Source: Dugong dugon
Taxonomy: Eukaryota; Chordata; Mammalia; Sirenia; Dugongidae
DNA length: 64,000 nt
NCBI GenBank assembly: GCA_030035585.1
Contig: CM057467.1
Location: 68,188,941 to 68,252,940, forward strand
Direction: 5' to 3'
A program made the translations under genes and the position numbers. Positions 1-11,930 of this stretch are shown here, piece after piece. How positions within the stretch are numbered: the first letter of the stretch is position 1; every line of letters starts with the position of its first letter. The notes under the pieces are model-generated. The model saw nothing but the letters and a program-made list of their open reading frames with translations. It ran no database searches and was not told where the DNA came from.

Positions 1-59
1 TTGACGCCTGTGATCTCCTTCATGTTCACCCACTGCCAGTGACAAACAGACTCATCTAG

Positions 60-230
60 AGCACTGGATCCAGAGTCATGAGGCCCCTATTCAAGGTCTG
101 CTTCTGCCACTACCTCGGTGTGTGACTTTGATAATATAACCTCTCTGAACCCCAGTTTCTTCTTTTGAAAATGAGAGGGTTCCACTAACTCAGTGAGTTT
201 CCAACTGACTTCTCCAGAGACTAAGATTCC
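60..230 (+). repeat. MIR-like SINE fragment
   Basis: The order of words is typical of MIR: a sentence-like run ending in 'tgtgtgactttg', 'cctctctgaacc', 'cagtttctt' and 'aaatgagaggg'. MIRs are ancient tRNA-derived SINEs shared by all mammals. Limits are approximate. Confidence 0.6.
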
Positions 231-419
231 ACAGAGTTGCCTTCAGAATCACCCCAAGGGGAGAAAGGGTCCCCACCTCTGCATCATCTAGAACAGATCT
301 TGTTTTTATTTGTTTTCCATTTTAGAGTCTTTATAAAATGTCATCTGCTAAAAGGTTATGTTTATGAAATATGTCATTATAGATGATCTTTAATTGTCCT
401 TACTTATTCACTCAACCCA

Positions 420-740
420 CCATTTTTTAACAATGACCTAGTACTTGTTAGGCATAGTTATGTACAGTGGAAAGAAGAAAAAACCTTGGCCCTAGTCTCA
501 AAGAGCTCACAATCTAGTGGAGAAGTAAAATATGTATGGTGCAGTAGGGCGTCGTGGTATTGATATTAGGTTTGGGGGACAGAGTGATTAATTCTGATTG
601 GGGCATCAAGAAAAGCTTCAGGGAAGAGGCGTCATTTGCATCTTGGTCTCACAGGATGAGAATGTTGGGAGAAGGGTACAAGAATGTCATTCTAGGTAGA
701 TAGAAGAACATCGCACAGGCACAGAGGCTTTAAACAACGT
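420..740 (+). repeat. L2-like LINE fragment
   Basis: The stretch contains 'agagctcacaatctagtgg' followed by a variant of the L2 3' text on gaining, transferring and bulking ('aaaagcttcagggaagagg'). It is old and diverged, and the limits are approximate. Confidence 0.5.
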
Positions 741-939
741 TAGCCTGGCAAGTTTGGGGAAAACAGATGGCTTGTTGTCTAGAACATAGAGGGAAAGCAA
801 AAGGGAGAATATAGAGTGGGGATATTGGGAGAGGGGACAGGTTCCAGAACCCACTGTTCTGCCCTTCTCCTGCCTCTAATGCCAGATGAGATGAAGTACC
901 CTCTACCGTGTTCACTTTCTTATATATTCACTTCCAGTG

Positions 940-1085
940 AAACTGTTAGTGACAGTAATAACCACTGCCATTTACGGAGCTTACCCTGTGCTAGGATGAA
1001 AAAAGAAGTGCTCAAAGAGCCGGTTCAGAGAGCTAGAAAATGGCAGAGCTGGGATTTGAACCCAGGTCACCTGACTCCAAAATCC
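940..1085 (+). repeat. MIR-like SINE fragment
   Basis: It reads 'catttacggagcttaccctg' near its start and 'gagctgggatttgaaccca' near its end, both characteristic of MIR. The limits are approximate. Confidence 0.6.
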
Positions 1086-1387
1086 ACACATATAACCAAC
1101 ACTGTACTACCCTCTGGGATCAGCTTTATCTCTTTGTCTTTAACCAGGTGTGAAATACTTGAAAACACCTCCTAATAGTAGTTCTCCCAAGGGAACACTG
1201 ATGCCTTAATTTGAGGCAATATGTAAACAAGAAGGTTATCGTTTATCTTGAGTGAACATTACGAGCCCCTGGCTGCCAGATATGTTCGCATGACCTGCCT
1301 TCTGTCTTCTGATCTCCAGGGGTTCCCTGCCAGCCAGGCTCTGCGCATGAAAGGTCGATCATGTTATTCTCTCTTCTCTTCCCACAG

Positions 1388-1507
1388 GCACGCATGTGTC
1401 ATTCGTGGTCAAGTGATGACATCAGATGGGACCCCGTTGGTTGGCGTGAACATCAGTTTCGTCAATAACCCTCTCTTTGGGTACACGATCAGCAGGCAAG
1501 ATGGCAG
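1388..1507 (+). CDS. TENM4: TENM4 exon: transthyretin-like domain
   Basis: The acceptor is a strong pyrimidine tract plus CACAG at 1383-1387, and the donor is GCAG|gtaggg. The exon is 120 nt: 1 nt completes an upstream codon, then 39 codons, then 2 nt. The peptide begins [20 protein letters not shown] and ends in ISRQDG. It forms part of the carboxypeptidase-regulatory/transthyretin-like beta-sandwich that follows the EGF repeats and cysteine-rich region in teneurins. NIS is a potential N-glycosylation site. The last two bases (AG) join with C from the next exon to make Ser (QDG-S-FDLV). The upstream exon is outside the window. Confidence 0.93.
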
Positions 1508-3558
1508 GTAGGGGACCTTTTGTGGACCTGAGACAGTGAAGGCTGTGCTCTTCTGGCCTCCCTGCTCTCATGGCCTTGCTGCTGGAATAGCAACATGGAA
1601 AAGGGATGGGTCTTGGATTCAGAGGACCTGAATTCAAATGTTGACCTCTGCAGCTCACTAGCTGTATGACCTTTTATCTGACTCTGGCCTAAATCCCTTT
1701 GACTATAGATTAAGCTGTTTCTTCTCATTTGGTTCACAGAGTAAGCATAGGGTGCCTTGTACATATTATTCTGCTCCACGACTTATGATATAAAATACAG
1801 TCACATGGACCGCTTTTTACAGAGCACACTGCTCCAGATGTCTTAGCCATTCCTGTTGTGTGGTTTCCATCCTGCAACCACGTAGGTCTGTGAAAGCGAC
1901 TATCAGCCTGCTATTAGGTGATGACAGAATTCTGATGTTTAAATTCATCGGAGAAATATCAATAGAATGATGAAAAGCTCTCCTTTTTGCTACCTATGTA
2001 TCCTTAAGCAAATCTCCTCATTTCTTTAAGCCTCAATTTATTCATCTATTAAATTGTCCTAATATTCTCTCTGGCAATTGATTGTGATAACTAGATGATA
2101 TGATGGATGGGGAAGCACCTTCACCTAGCAGGTGTTTAATAACTCTTAGTTACCTGTCCTACTCTGATTATTTCTAGTGTCTGGCACATTGTAAGTATAC
2201 AATAAATACTAGCTGTTTATATTAAAGTTGCAGATTATTCAATGATGAGAAGGTGATGGTTGCAGCAGGCAATGAGAACATTTTGGAGAAAAGGGGAAGA
2301 GGAAAGTGGGATATTTAAGCTGTCAGTGGTGACAAGTCCTCTATTTTTAATAAAATCAGGTGGTGACAGTCCATCTGGCTAAGTGTGGGCCCATAAGGTT
2401 GATTTTCACTCCATGTTGGAAATTATGCTCCAGGCTGATTGATTTTAGCACCTCTTTAATCCAATATCAGATGTGAACATGGCCCGGCCAAGGTGATAAT
2501 GAAGTAGAGGCTCATCTGTTTGTAGACATGTGTGCCTCTTAGACAGGGTTGGCAAGTTTTGCATGGGGAGCACCCTCCTTTCCCCTCCTCTCACACCACG
2601 TGAATGGGGAAGGGCCCAGCCAGAAGAGACTGGTGGCCGGCCAGCCCTTGGGGATAATCTCGCCTGGCCAGTCCACTACTCCCTGCCCTGCACACACTTC
2701 TTCCCAGGGAGCACCTCAGTGCAGACTTCTACTACAGCATGAAGGAATCTCCCTCATTATGCTCTATCTTTTCTACCTTCAAGTTCTGGGCTGCCTGCTT
2801 TATGGAAATGGCAGATGTGAGCATCATAGGCTATAGGTACTCTGACTACATTATTTCCTGCTGCAAAACAGTCATCAAACAAGAGCCACCCCTCCTTTTT
2901 TTGCCATTAAACTTACCACTCACCCATGTGAGATAGCAAACCATTAGTCCTCGAGCCCTGCTCAGCTTGGTTAGGGTGAATCCATAAAACACACCAGAGT
3001 CTTGTATGTCCCTTGAGAAAAGTTCATTGTCTAAAACATCCAGGCTTTGATTTCTCCTGTTTGTGCTACCCCTACAATTTCTGCTGCTCCTTAAGAGCAT
3101 GGGGAATCCTTGGAGGTACATATCAGCCATGTTTCCTACATCAACTTCCTAAATTATGACATAGTAGCCAGAATTTGCTCAAGTTGGAGCTTGAGTTTCA
3201 GAACAATTCATACCAATGCACTATGAGGCTTAAATTTTCTTCTCAACTAGACATAGCTTAATGTATAAGAAAGGCAATACTTTTTCTCTTAGTGTTTGAA
3301 GATCCCTGTTTGTTATATGTGAATGGGTAGCATCTTGCCCACTTCCCTGCCCATCTTCCCTGACTCACCTTTTTTTCTTACTTTCATACCCCAGGAGAAA
3401 CTGTAAGTCTGCATATATAGTCTGGAGATAACAGTATATGTAAGTGGGCTACAAGTTTAGGGACTGTGTCTAACCCATCTTTGTATTCCTCATTCTCCAT
3501 TGCAGACACTGTGATACTTGGCCTCATCAAGCATCCCATACTCCCACCCCTACCCTGT

Positions 3559-3615
3559 CACACACACACACACACACATACATGCACACACACGCGCACA
3601 CACAGACACACACAC
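3559..3615. repeat. (CA)n microsatellite, interrupted
   Basis: This is a run of CA dinucleotides broken by single TA, TG, CG and GA units. The interruptions suggest an older, less mutable locus. Confidence 0.9.
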
Positions 3616-3789
3616 TTGCTGAAATACCCCTCCTTAAGTCTCAACAGGCTCATAAATAGAAAACAGTAGCAGAGAAGTGAGCCAAAGAGATCATTAAAAA
3701 GATGGAAAATAGAAGTCATGAAGAAAAATTAGAAGAATAGCAGACAAGAGAAGCAGTTTGGGCTCACTGAATTAAAAAATGGGATTATA

Positions 3790-3970
3790 CAGAGCATGCT
3801 GCCTAGGGAATGTGTGGGGCACTGTGCTTTTCCCATTCATTATCCCATCTATCTAATTAATAACCTTGCCAAATGATTAGAATCAGCAACTTCATTTTAT
3901 AGATGAGGAAATGGAAGCTCAGAGAAGTGAAGTAACTCACCAGTGGAGTATGTAGCAGTGCTCAGACTGG
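3790..3970 (+). repeat. MIR-like SINE fragment
   Basis: It contains 'cattttatagatgaggaaat', 'agctcagagaagtgaagtaa' and 'ctcaccagtgg', standard MIR text on the + strand. Limits are approximate. Confidence 0.65.
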
Positions 3971-6814
3971 GCCTAAGCTTTTTGGGCTTCACCTGAGAAC
4001 CAGGCCTCCCATTGGGGGTCAGAGTCACATTCATACCCACAGCAAGGTTTCCCCTCCAGATGAGGAGGCCTGGCCCCAGCCCATTAAACCCCAGCTCTTG
4101 GCAAGGCCAGCTGACCTCAGCTTGCTCACAGCCTTGAGAATGTCTTCATGTTTTTGTCCCTCTGTCCACACACTCAGCCTGTCATGAAGGGGGCCTATAA
4201 AGCAGACCAAAATTCTGTTTGACAGTCCTATCGAATGTTCTGTCAAAAAAAAAAAAAAATTCTGTCAAAGCACAGGTGCTGTTCAGCTCTGTAACAGAAA
4301 AGTGGTTCTCTGGGTATTTCCCCAAAACCATGGATATTCTCCTGGAAAGCCAAAACCTGACCTCTTGGTTCAAAATAAACAACTTCCCTGGTTTTTCTCT
4401 GTCAATACTTATGGAAGAATGGTGAGGCCCAACTCCCTCTACCAAATCACAGGCCCTGAATGGGCTGAATGAGGAGCAGACAAAGCAGGTGAAGAGTTCC
4501 TGCAAAGGACAGGAGGAAAGAGTCAGGCTTTGGAGCTTGGGAACCCAAAGCTGGGGATGCCATCTTGTCGGAGCAAAATTTGGCACCAGGACAGGAAGAT
4601 TCATTGCAAAATCCTTGCAGTTTTACTAGAGGAGGGAAAAGTAAGCTGGAGCAATAGGCCTGATCCCACAAGATGGGTTTATCAGGGATGAAGCTGAGGG
4701 CCTGCATCAGGATCTCCAAAACCAACTGCACAGGTGAAAGTTGGGTTGACTTGCAGTAACAGCCAAATTGAGAAGAGACTTAGAGGGATTAGTGGGCAGT
4801 CAGTTCAGAAGACATTAGCAGTGTCCTTTTTGTGTTGCTTCTCTACACTTTTAACTCTCAAGCACTCGGCTAGGTCCTGGGAAGACTGAGAGAAATCAGA
4901 CAATATCCCTGTGCCAGAGAGCTAAGTGAGTCATTATGGTGCAATGTGATGTGGGCTATAAATGGAAGTGTATATGGTGCGATGGGAACCCAGGGGAAGG
5001 AGCTACAATTCTGACTGGGTCAGGCTGTGATGAGGAGGTGAAGTGTGAGTTTGATAGTTAGGAGGAGATTTCCATCCAGAAAAGCAAGATGAGGACAGGC
5101 CTTAAAAATGTACCCTAAAAGTAATAGCTAAAACGATTTTTACCAAAGAGACAGCTCAGCCAGGGAGTGACAGGTGGACAGAATCACTGTTTCCAAGACC
5201 TGAAGGACTGTCAAAGGGCAGAGGGAACAAACTAGTTTGAAATCATCCCAGTAGGTAGGTAGAACCAGGTCCTAGGAATAAGGAAATATAAGAAGAGGGA
5301 CCCAGGTCCAAAAGTCCAAAAATAAGCTGTCTAACCTTCAGAGTTAACCAAAAATGAGACAGTCCTCTGTATAGCAAGCTCCTCATTACTGGAGGTGTGC
5401 AAGTAGGAACTGAATGGCTACTTGATAGTGATTCTGTAGAAGGGACTAAAGCATCAAATTGGGGGAGGGGATTAAATCAGATGACTGCTGAATTTCCTTC
5501 CAACGGTTCAACTGTCACTTGATTTTAAACTTTCTGGTTTGTTTAGGGTTTTTTGAGGGGGAGGAGGAGAACACATAATTCTGGTCTGAGATTTTGTTGC
5601 ACACTGAACATAAGATCTCAAATAGCAGCCAAGCACTCTAGCTGACCTGGCCTGCAGGATTAGTTACATACCTTGGTTTACACCTGAGCATCCTTTATCA
5701 TTGTCTGTAATGATAACTCATCTGGCCTCTGAGCATGTGACTGTGGATCACACAGATGAGGCTCTCTGTAGGGCTGGGCATACAAATATTGGTGTGTACA
5801 AACAAATTCCTCAGAATTTCCAAGGCTTGGATGGGCAAGTGCCTTGCTAGGTTTGTCTGCAGGTGATGGGAGTTAGGATACCAGAACCAAAAACAGAGCT
5901 GTCAGTTAAGTTACTGGCTGGGTCCTTTTTGGGCACAAGATATTTTAGGGTAAGGCAAGGAAGACTCTGTCTATACAGTCCCTGCAAGCCTGAAACTCAC
6001 ACTTTACAAGAGAGGCCTGATGGTGTGTCATCTAGGATGGGATGGGACCTCAAGACCCCATCACACAGCAGACTAATTTGGTGTGGTTTCAGAGACAGAA
6101 GTAGGACTAGGAAGGCAGGTTGCTGCTCAGGAGACCTTCCTACCATCCTCAGAGGCTGAAGAGCAAAGGCTGGATGAACAGCTCTGTCTGATGCTGTCAC
6201 AGTGATCTCCTGTCAGCTGGAGGGTGGGACCCAGAGTCCTCTGGTTCCCCTTTCCCTTCTAAGAGACTGTGATTCTTATTGTGCCCAGCTCTAAACTGCT
6301 TAGCTATTGTATAATGCCAAAGGCCTTTGTTGAGTAATCATGAGGAATCATAATCAGAGTTAAAATTGCTATGGAGTCATAGAATCTTAGTGACTTAAGA
6401 AGAATTCATTTGCACCTTTGCATTTCAGAGATGAAAAAATTGAGGGTCTTTAGAAGTTTAGTGACTGACCCAAGATCATGCAGTAGTTCAAGACAAAGCC
6501 AGAACTAGGCCTAAGCTTCCTACACCCAGATCAGGGCTCCTTCTCCCTTATTTGGCTGACTTTTCACTGGGCTTCAGCTCTAACAGAGTTAAGAGGCCGT
6601 AAGTACTAGGAGCACCACAGCAAAAGATTTCTCTGCTGACCTAACAAACGGCTCTCCATAGCAGCGTTTATTAATTTTGCGTCAGCAAATCCTCTAAGGT
6701 GAATCATTTTACAGTAAATGCTTTTTGGAATCTCTGTCACTGTGTGCAGCTGCAGTCAAGTTTATAGGTTTTAGAGTCTCCCTCAACAAGTCCTCAGACC
6801 CTTTGGTGTAATTT

Positions 6815-6929
6815 TCTCTCCTTTCTCTGTTTCTCTTTTTCCTCTTCCTCTTCCTCCTCCTCCTCCTCTGTTTCCTGCGTTTTCCGCTCCCTTTTCTCCT
6901 CTCCTTCTCAACCCTCCCCTCCCAAACAG
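6815..6929 (+). promoter_or_regulatory. Extended polypyrimidine tract at a 3' splice site
   Basis: About 115 nt are almost purely C and T, including a run of TTCCTC and CTC units at about 6840-6880, ending in CCAAACAG at the exon boundary. This is far longer than a normal polypyrimidine tract. It would offer many binding positions for U2AF or PTB-type proteins and could adopt triplex (H-DNA) structure. The sequence is directly visible; any regulatory effect is inference. Confidence 0.6.
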
Positions 6930-7191
6930 CTTTGACTTGGTCACAAACGGCGGCATCTCCATCATCCTGCGGTTCGAGCGGGCACCTTTCATCACACAGG
7001 AGCATACCCTGTGGCTGCCGTGGGATCGCTTCTTTGTCATGGAAACCATCATCATGCGACATGAGGAGAATGAGATTCCCAGCTGTGACCTGAGCAACTT
7101 CGCCCGCCCCAACCCTGTTGTCTCTCCATCCCAGCTGACGTCCTTCGCCAGTTCCTGTGCAGAGAAAGGCCCCATCGTTCCAGAAATTCAG
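6930..7191 (+). CDS. TENM4: TENM4 exon: end of transthyretin-like domain and linker
   Basis: The acceptor is AAACAG at 6924-6929 and the donor is CAG|gtactc. The exon is 262 nt: 1 nt completes the split Ser codon, then 87 full codons, ending in phase 0. The peptide starts [20 protein letters not shown] and ends [14 protein letters not shown]. It closes the transthyretin-like sandwich and leads toward the FN-plug. Conserved teneurin words visible are [26 protein letters not shown] and the PIVPEIQ end. The extended pyrimidine tract directly upstream is unusual. Confidence 0.94.
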
Positions 7192-7560
7192 GTACTCAGC
7201 TGTCTTCATTGCATTTCTCCATGTTTTTTGTTTCATTTGGGGATGGAGATTGATCTCAGAGACAGATGAAGAAGAAGAAGCACTTCTGTGGGGCCCAGGT
7301 CAGACCCCATCACCCCACCACACAGAATCCAGCTGCCAAACCCCACTGCAGTCATGCGTGGTGTCAGGACATGAGGGCCACCCCTCTTACACACTTCAGA
7401 CACGGAAGCACCAGTAAACTGCCTGGCACACACTGGCATATAATCAATGTCTTCCCTTTCCACTCTGCCATCCAATTCCCCTCCACTTTCCTTTCCCCAG
7501 CTACCAGTGTCTCCTCTTTCTCATTACTTCTGTTAAAAATATTTATTATGATGGGTTCCA

Positions 7561-7775
7561 AGAGTTCCTGGGTGGCGCAAACAGTTAAGTGTGCGACTGT
7601 TAGATGAAAGATTGGCAGTCTGGACTCTTCCAAGGCTCCTCGGAAGACAGGCTTGGCAATCTGTTTCTGAATATCACAGCCTTGAAAACTCTATGGAGCA
7701 GTTCTAGTCGGCACACATGGGGTTGCCACGAGTCAGAATCGACTCGATGGCAGGTAACACCAAAAAAAACCAAAA
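7561..7775 (+). mobile_element. AfroSINE, long class, sense
   Basis: It starts 'agttcctgggtggcgcaa', has the body 'cggaagacaggcttggcaat' and ends 'gttgccacgagtcagaatcg' with a CAAAA-rich tail. Its head is tRNA-derived, as in other AfroSINEs. It is head-to-tail opposed to the next copy, which begins within about 10 nt. Confidence 0.85.
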
Positions 7776-7780
7776 AACCA

Positions 7781-7933
7781 AACTCATTGCCATCAAGCTG
7801 ATTCCAACTCATAGCGACCCTATAGGACAGTGTAGAACCACCCCATAGTGTTGCCAGGGAGCAGCTGGTGGATTTAAACTGCTGACCTTTTGGTTAGCAG
7901 CCAAGCTCTTAACCACCGCGCCACCAGAGCTCC
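7781..7933 (-). mobile_element. AfroSINE, short class, antisense
   Basis: The + strand reads 'cattgccatcaagctgattc' through 'ttttggttagcagccaagct' to 'ccaccagagctcc', the reverse complement of a short-class AfroSINE. It directly follows a sense copy, forming an inverted pair. Confidence 0.88.
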
Positions 7934-7938
7934 AAATA

Positions 7939-8046
7939 ACAGAGTAGAACTGCCCCATAGGGTTTCCAAGGAGCGGCTGGTGGATTCAAACTGCCAACCT
8001 TTTGGTTAGCAGCCGTAGCTCTTAACCACTGTGCCACCAGGGCTCC
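7939..8046 (-). mobile_element. AfroSINE, short class, partial, antisense
   Basis: This copy lacks the 'cattgccatcaag' 3' part and begins at 'acagagtagaactgcccca', running to 'gccaccagggctcc'. It is either truncated on insertion or a tandem remnant joined to the preceding copy. Confidence 0.85.
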
Positions 8047-9922
8047 ATGAACTAATAACGATATACACTTAAAATAAATTAAGACATTATTATGATAGGT
8101 CCTACTGAGAGGAATAAGCCAGAGGCTCCCAAATAGTGAGCATTCTGATAAAGATTAAGTGAGAAAATATATATGAGGTGCTTAGTACAATGTCTGGCAC
8201 GTAGTAAGTAGTCAATAAATTTTAGCTATTATTAGTAATACTATTTTACACATGCTGCCTTCATGCCAATTAAGGATTGCTTTGGCTCAAATCTGTACTC
8301 ACAGTGGTTTACTTAATTATCATTAAAGCGAAGCAATTGAAAAAGATGCATTTTAATCTGATGGAAATCAAGATAGATTCTTTGCCTAGGTGAGTTTCTT
8401 CCTCCATTCCCAACCCTGTTTCTAATGGCAGAAACGAAGGCCTGGGGAAGAGGAAAGATGTCAGTGCAGAAACCCAAGGAGAAGCCCAGACGTCTCCCTG
8501 CCTAATGAGAACTCTGGTGATGTGCATGTTAATGGATTGCCAGAGTCAGTGGAGCAAGGAGCTTATATATTTATGTGTGTATATTTCATGCCTGGCTAAG
8601 CAAACACATTTCTCGTGTGTTCCCTGTTGAGTCGCTTCAGACGACAGCCCACGGGAGGGAAATACAACCATTTTGAAATTCTTGTTGCACCCATCGGTTG
8701 AAACCTCACTCATTTTCAGAGATTCAGCGCTTGTCTCCTGTCTCAGCTACCAGGCTGACCTTTCTTATGAAATGGTTGTCAGTAGAGACACAGCTTGTTG
8801 GAGAGAAGCAATTTGTTGTTACTCAGCTCCAGCTAAACAGTTTTTCCAGGAGCAGGGGCTTTGGAACAAGTGAGGTTAAAGGTTCCACCCTCTTTACAGT
8901 GCTCCCTAGGCTGGGTGGCTACAAGTGCAATTGGGTCACAAGGCTTGCTTATTACCAGATTCATGAAACACATAAAAACAAACTCGTGGGTTTTCCCAGT
9001 CCTCACATTGCTTAGCCTTTGCAAGCAATGGGAGACATAAATTTAAAAGGGTACATTAAAAAAGGTAAGTATTTGTGAGCGCATCGGGATGGCACTTCCC
9101 TGCCTGTGGTTCACCAGGGCACAAAGCCCTGCTTTGCCTGGAACTTGTAAGCTGTAACTTAGAAAGATTGCTTTGATTTAAACCCAATCCCTAAAATGGC
9201 TCTGTTCAGGAGAGTGAGACACAGGTGGGAGTGGGGTTCACACCCATCTATGAAACGGAAAAATGAAAAAGGCTTTCTTTATACAGGCCCAGTTCCTCTG
9301 TGAACACAGGGTAGAATAATCATTGTCCTTTTAATGGCTATGTTAGCCTCTGATCCACTTAATGTTCCCTTCTTGAAACAGCCCGGAGCATCAAGATGAT
9401 AAAAGTTCTCTGGTTTTTCCACATGCCTGAGTATCCTGACATTAATTTAAAATTTCCGTCTTGGAAATGAGCCCATTGCACCCAGTAGATAAAGTACTGC
9501 CTTTCTCACTGTTACGTTTATCTCACGTGGTACTGGAGCTGGGGACCCAGAGTGCACAGAAACGCCATACAGTCAATTCAGCATCTTTTTATGGATGAGC
9601 TGGGGGCTTTAGTTCCAGGTCCTTGGCAGGCTATGCTCTCGACTCTGCATAATTATTTGTTTTGTCAACATCTCATAAGTTTTGTTTACTTTCCTGGAAA
9701 GGAAATCCATTTGAAACAGATCTTTAGGAAAGTTTTGAGAGAGGAACAATTCTTGCTTACGTAGATGTTCACATTAGTCTCAGAAAAAAGTCTTTCTTCA
9801 TAGCACCCAGTACTTCCAGCACCACCCCACCATCAGCACCATCACTACCACTTAGGGACATTTTTTAGTATCTGTTATGTGCTAGACACTTTATATATGT
9901 GTCACCTTATTTAGTCCTCACA

Positions 9923-10131
9923 AAGAGCCCTGGTGGTGCAAAAGTTAAGCGCTCGGCTACTAACTGAAAGTTTGGTGGTTCAAACCCACCCAGAGGTTTC
10001 AGGGGAGAAAGTCCCGGTGATCTGCTCCTGTAAGGATTACAGCCTAGGAAACCCTATGAGGCAGTTCTATTCGTGTCACATGCGGTCGCTATGAGTCAAA
10101 AGTCAACTCAACAGTATCGAACAACAACAAC
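9923..10131 (+). mobile_element. AfroSINE, long class, sense, with target-site duplication
   Basis: It runs from 'gagccctggtggtgcaaaag' to a CAACAACAACA tail. The B-box-like 'tggttcaaaccc' is intact. It is flanked by a 14-bp duplication with one mismatch (9909-9922 and 10132-10145). The insertion split an older MIR-like sequence. The (AAC)n tail resembles the end of the RTE LINE copies in this window. Confidence 0.88.
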
Positions 10132-10414
10132 ATTCAGTCCTCACAGTAATCAAGTGAGGAAACTGAAACTCAAAAACTAAATGAGCTTTCTAGGATGACA
10201 CAGCTGGTAAATGAGAGGCTACATTATGCCAGATCGTTTACATGCATTTTCTTATACACTCTCCCAATAATGTAACAAGACAAGTATTATCATCCCTGTT
10301 GTACAGAAGAGGAAACTGAGGTAGGTTCAGCAAGGTGAAGTGACTCACCCAGGGTTGTACCACAAAGGAGTTGGCCCTGGAAGCCAGGTCTTCCTTCTCC
10401 CCGCTCCCTTTTCT

Positions 10415-10500
10415 CCCTTCTTTTTTTTTTCCTTTCTCCTCCTCCTTCTCTTCACGCTCTACTTCCCCCTCTTCTTTCTCCTCTTTTTCCTCCTGTGAGG
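10415..10500. repeat. Polypyrimidine tract (T/C-rich)
   Basis: About 85 nt of CT-rich sequence with a run of T at 10421-10430. The complementary strand would read as a Glu/Lys-rich peptide, which is an artefact of composition. Confidence 0.75.
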
Positions 10501-10519
10501 ATTGAGTAAGGTCATATAT

Positions 10520-11925
10520 ATAAACCCTTGTGCCCTGCTGGCGGGAATGTAAAATGGCACAACCACTGTGGAAAACAATATAGCACTTCCTTAAAAAGCT
10601 AGAAATAGAAATACCAAATGATCCAGCAATCCCACTCCTAGGAATATATCCTAGAGAAATAAGAGCCGTCACACAAATAGACATATGCACACCCATTGCA
10701 GCATTATTCACAATAGCAAAAAGATGGAAACAGCCTAAGTGCCAATCAGCAGATGAATGGATAAACAAATCATGGTACATACACACAATGGAATACTACC
10801 CAACAGTAAAAAACAACGATGAACCTGTGAAACATCTCACAACATGGATGAATCTGGAGGCCATTATGCTGAGTGAAATATGCCAATCACAAAAGGACAA
10901 ATACAGTATGAGACCACTGTTATAAAAACTCAGTAAAAAATTTACACACAGAAAGAAACAATCTATGATAGTTACAAAGGAGGGGAGGGTTGGGGAAATC
11001 ACTTAACTAGATAGTAAAGAAGTGTTACTTTGGTGAAGGGAAAGACAGTACACAACATAGGGGAAATCAGCACAACTTGACCAAGGCAGAGTCTTAGAAG
11101 TTCCCTGGACACATCCAAACACCTTGAGGGATGAGTTACTGGGGCTGGGACCTGGGGAATATGGTCTCGGGGACAGCTAGGTCAATTGGCATAACATAGT
11201 TCATAAAGAAAATGTTCTACATCCTACTTTGGTGAGTAGCCTCCGGGGTCTTAAAAGCTTGCAAACATCCATCTAAGATACATCTATTGGTCTCATCCCA
11301 TCTGGAGCAAAGGAGAATGAAGAAAACCAAAGACACAAGGAAAATATTAGTCCAAAGGACTAATGGACCACACGAACCACAGCCTCCACCAGCCTGAGCC
11401 CAAAAGAACTAGATGGTACCCAGCTGCTGTCACCAGCCACTCTGACAGGGATCACAAGAGAGGGTCCTGGACAGAGTGGGAGAAAAATGTAAAATGAAAT
11501 TCAAATTTGCAAAAAAAGACCAGACTTATTGGTCTGATAGAGACTGGAGGAACCCTGGAGACTCTGGCCCCCAGACACCCTGCTAACTCAGAACTGAAGC
11601 CATTCCCGAAGTCCACCTTTCAGCCAAAGTTTAGACAGGCCTATAAAACAAAAGTAACACACGTGAAAAACATGCTTTTAAGCTCAGTCCAGTATATGAA
11701 ACCAAATGGGCAACATGTGCCCAAAAGCAAAGACGAGAAGGTAGGAAGGGACAGGAAAAATGCACGATGGACACAGAGAACCTGGTGGGGAAGGGGGGAG
11801 CGCTGACATATCGCAGGGATTACAACGAGTGTCACAGAACAATTTGTGTATGAATTGTTGAATGAGAAACTAATTTTCCTCTGTAAACTTTCACCTAAAG
11901 CACAATTTTAAAAGATTCCTAACAC
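10520..11925 (+). mobile_element. L1 LINE, 5'-truncated, ORF2 C-terminus plus 3' UTR
   Basis: The sense frame around 10540-10920 reads as the L1 ORF2 C-terminus (for example KMAQPLWKTI, LLGIYPREIRAV, WYIHTMEYYP). It has an in-frame TAG where Trp is expected near 10580. A long 3' UTR follows, ending 'cctaaagcacaattttaaaa'. The sequence is close to a readable ORF and the UTR matches the second L1 fragment at 50109-50626, so it is likely a lineage-specific, fairly recent L1. Only the last part of the element is present. Confidence 0.82.
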
Positions 11926-11930
11926 ATACA

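Larger units (their letters stand above)
1..1387 (+). other. Intron (3' part), upstream of first visible exon
   Basis: No coding exon is seen. The stretch holds MIR-like sequence around 60-230 and 940-1085 and an L2-like stretch around 420-740. The intron ends in a pyrimidine-rich tract and a CACAG acceptor at 1383-1387. Its 5' end lies outside the window. Confidence 0.8.
1508..6929 (+). other. Intron, 5.4 kb, phase 2
   Basis: It contains MIR-like sequence (about 1595-1690, 3790-3970 and 6390-6510), L2-like text around 4850-4960, a (CA)n tract at 3559-3615 and a 115-nt polypyrimidine stretch running into the acceptor. No convincing gene is seen. Predicted peptides in it are short and lack domain sequence. 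Confidence 0.75.

Noticed and set aside
6709..7236. Antisense ORFs of 130-175 residues rich in Arg, Lys and Gly
   Set aside because: They run opposite a TENM4 exon and its polypyrimidine tract; the basic composition comes from the C/T-rich strand.
9960..9985. tRNA-like A/B box in AfroSINEs as a real tRNA gene
   Set aside because: The tRNA-derived head belongs to a SINE with a LINE-like tail and target-site duplications; no full cloverleaf is present.
10238..10786. Antisense ORF of 182 residues with Glu-rich centre
   Set aside because: It spans a polypyrimidine tract and the reverse of an L1 3' end, so it is composition plus repeat rather than a gene.
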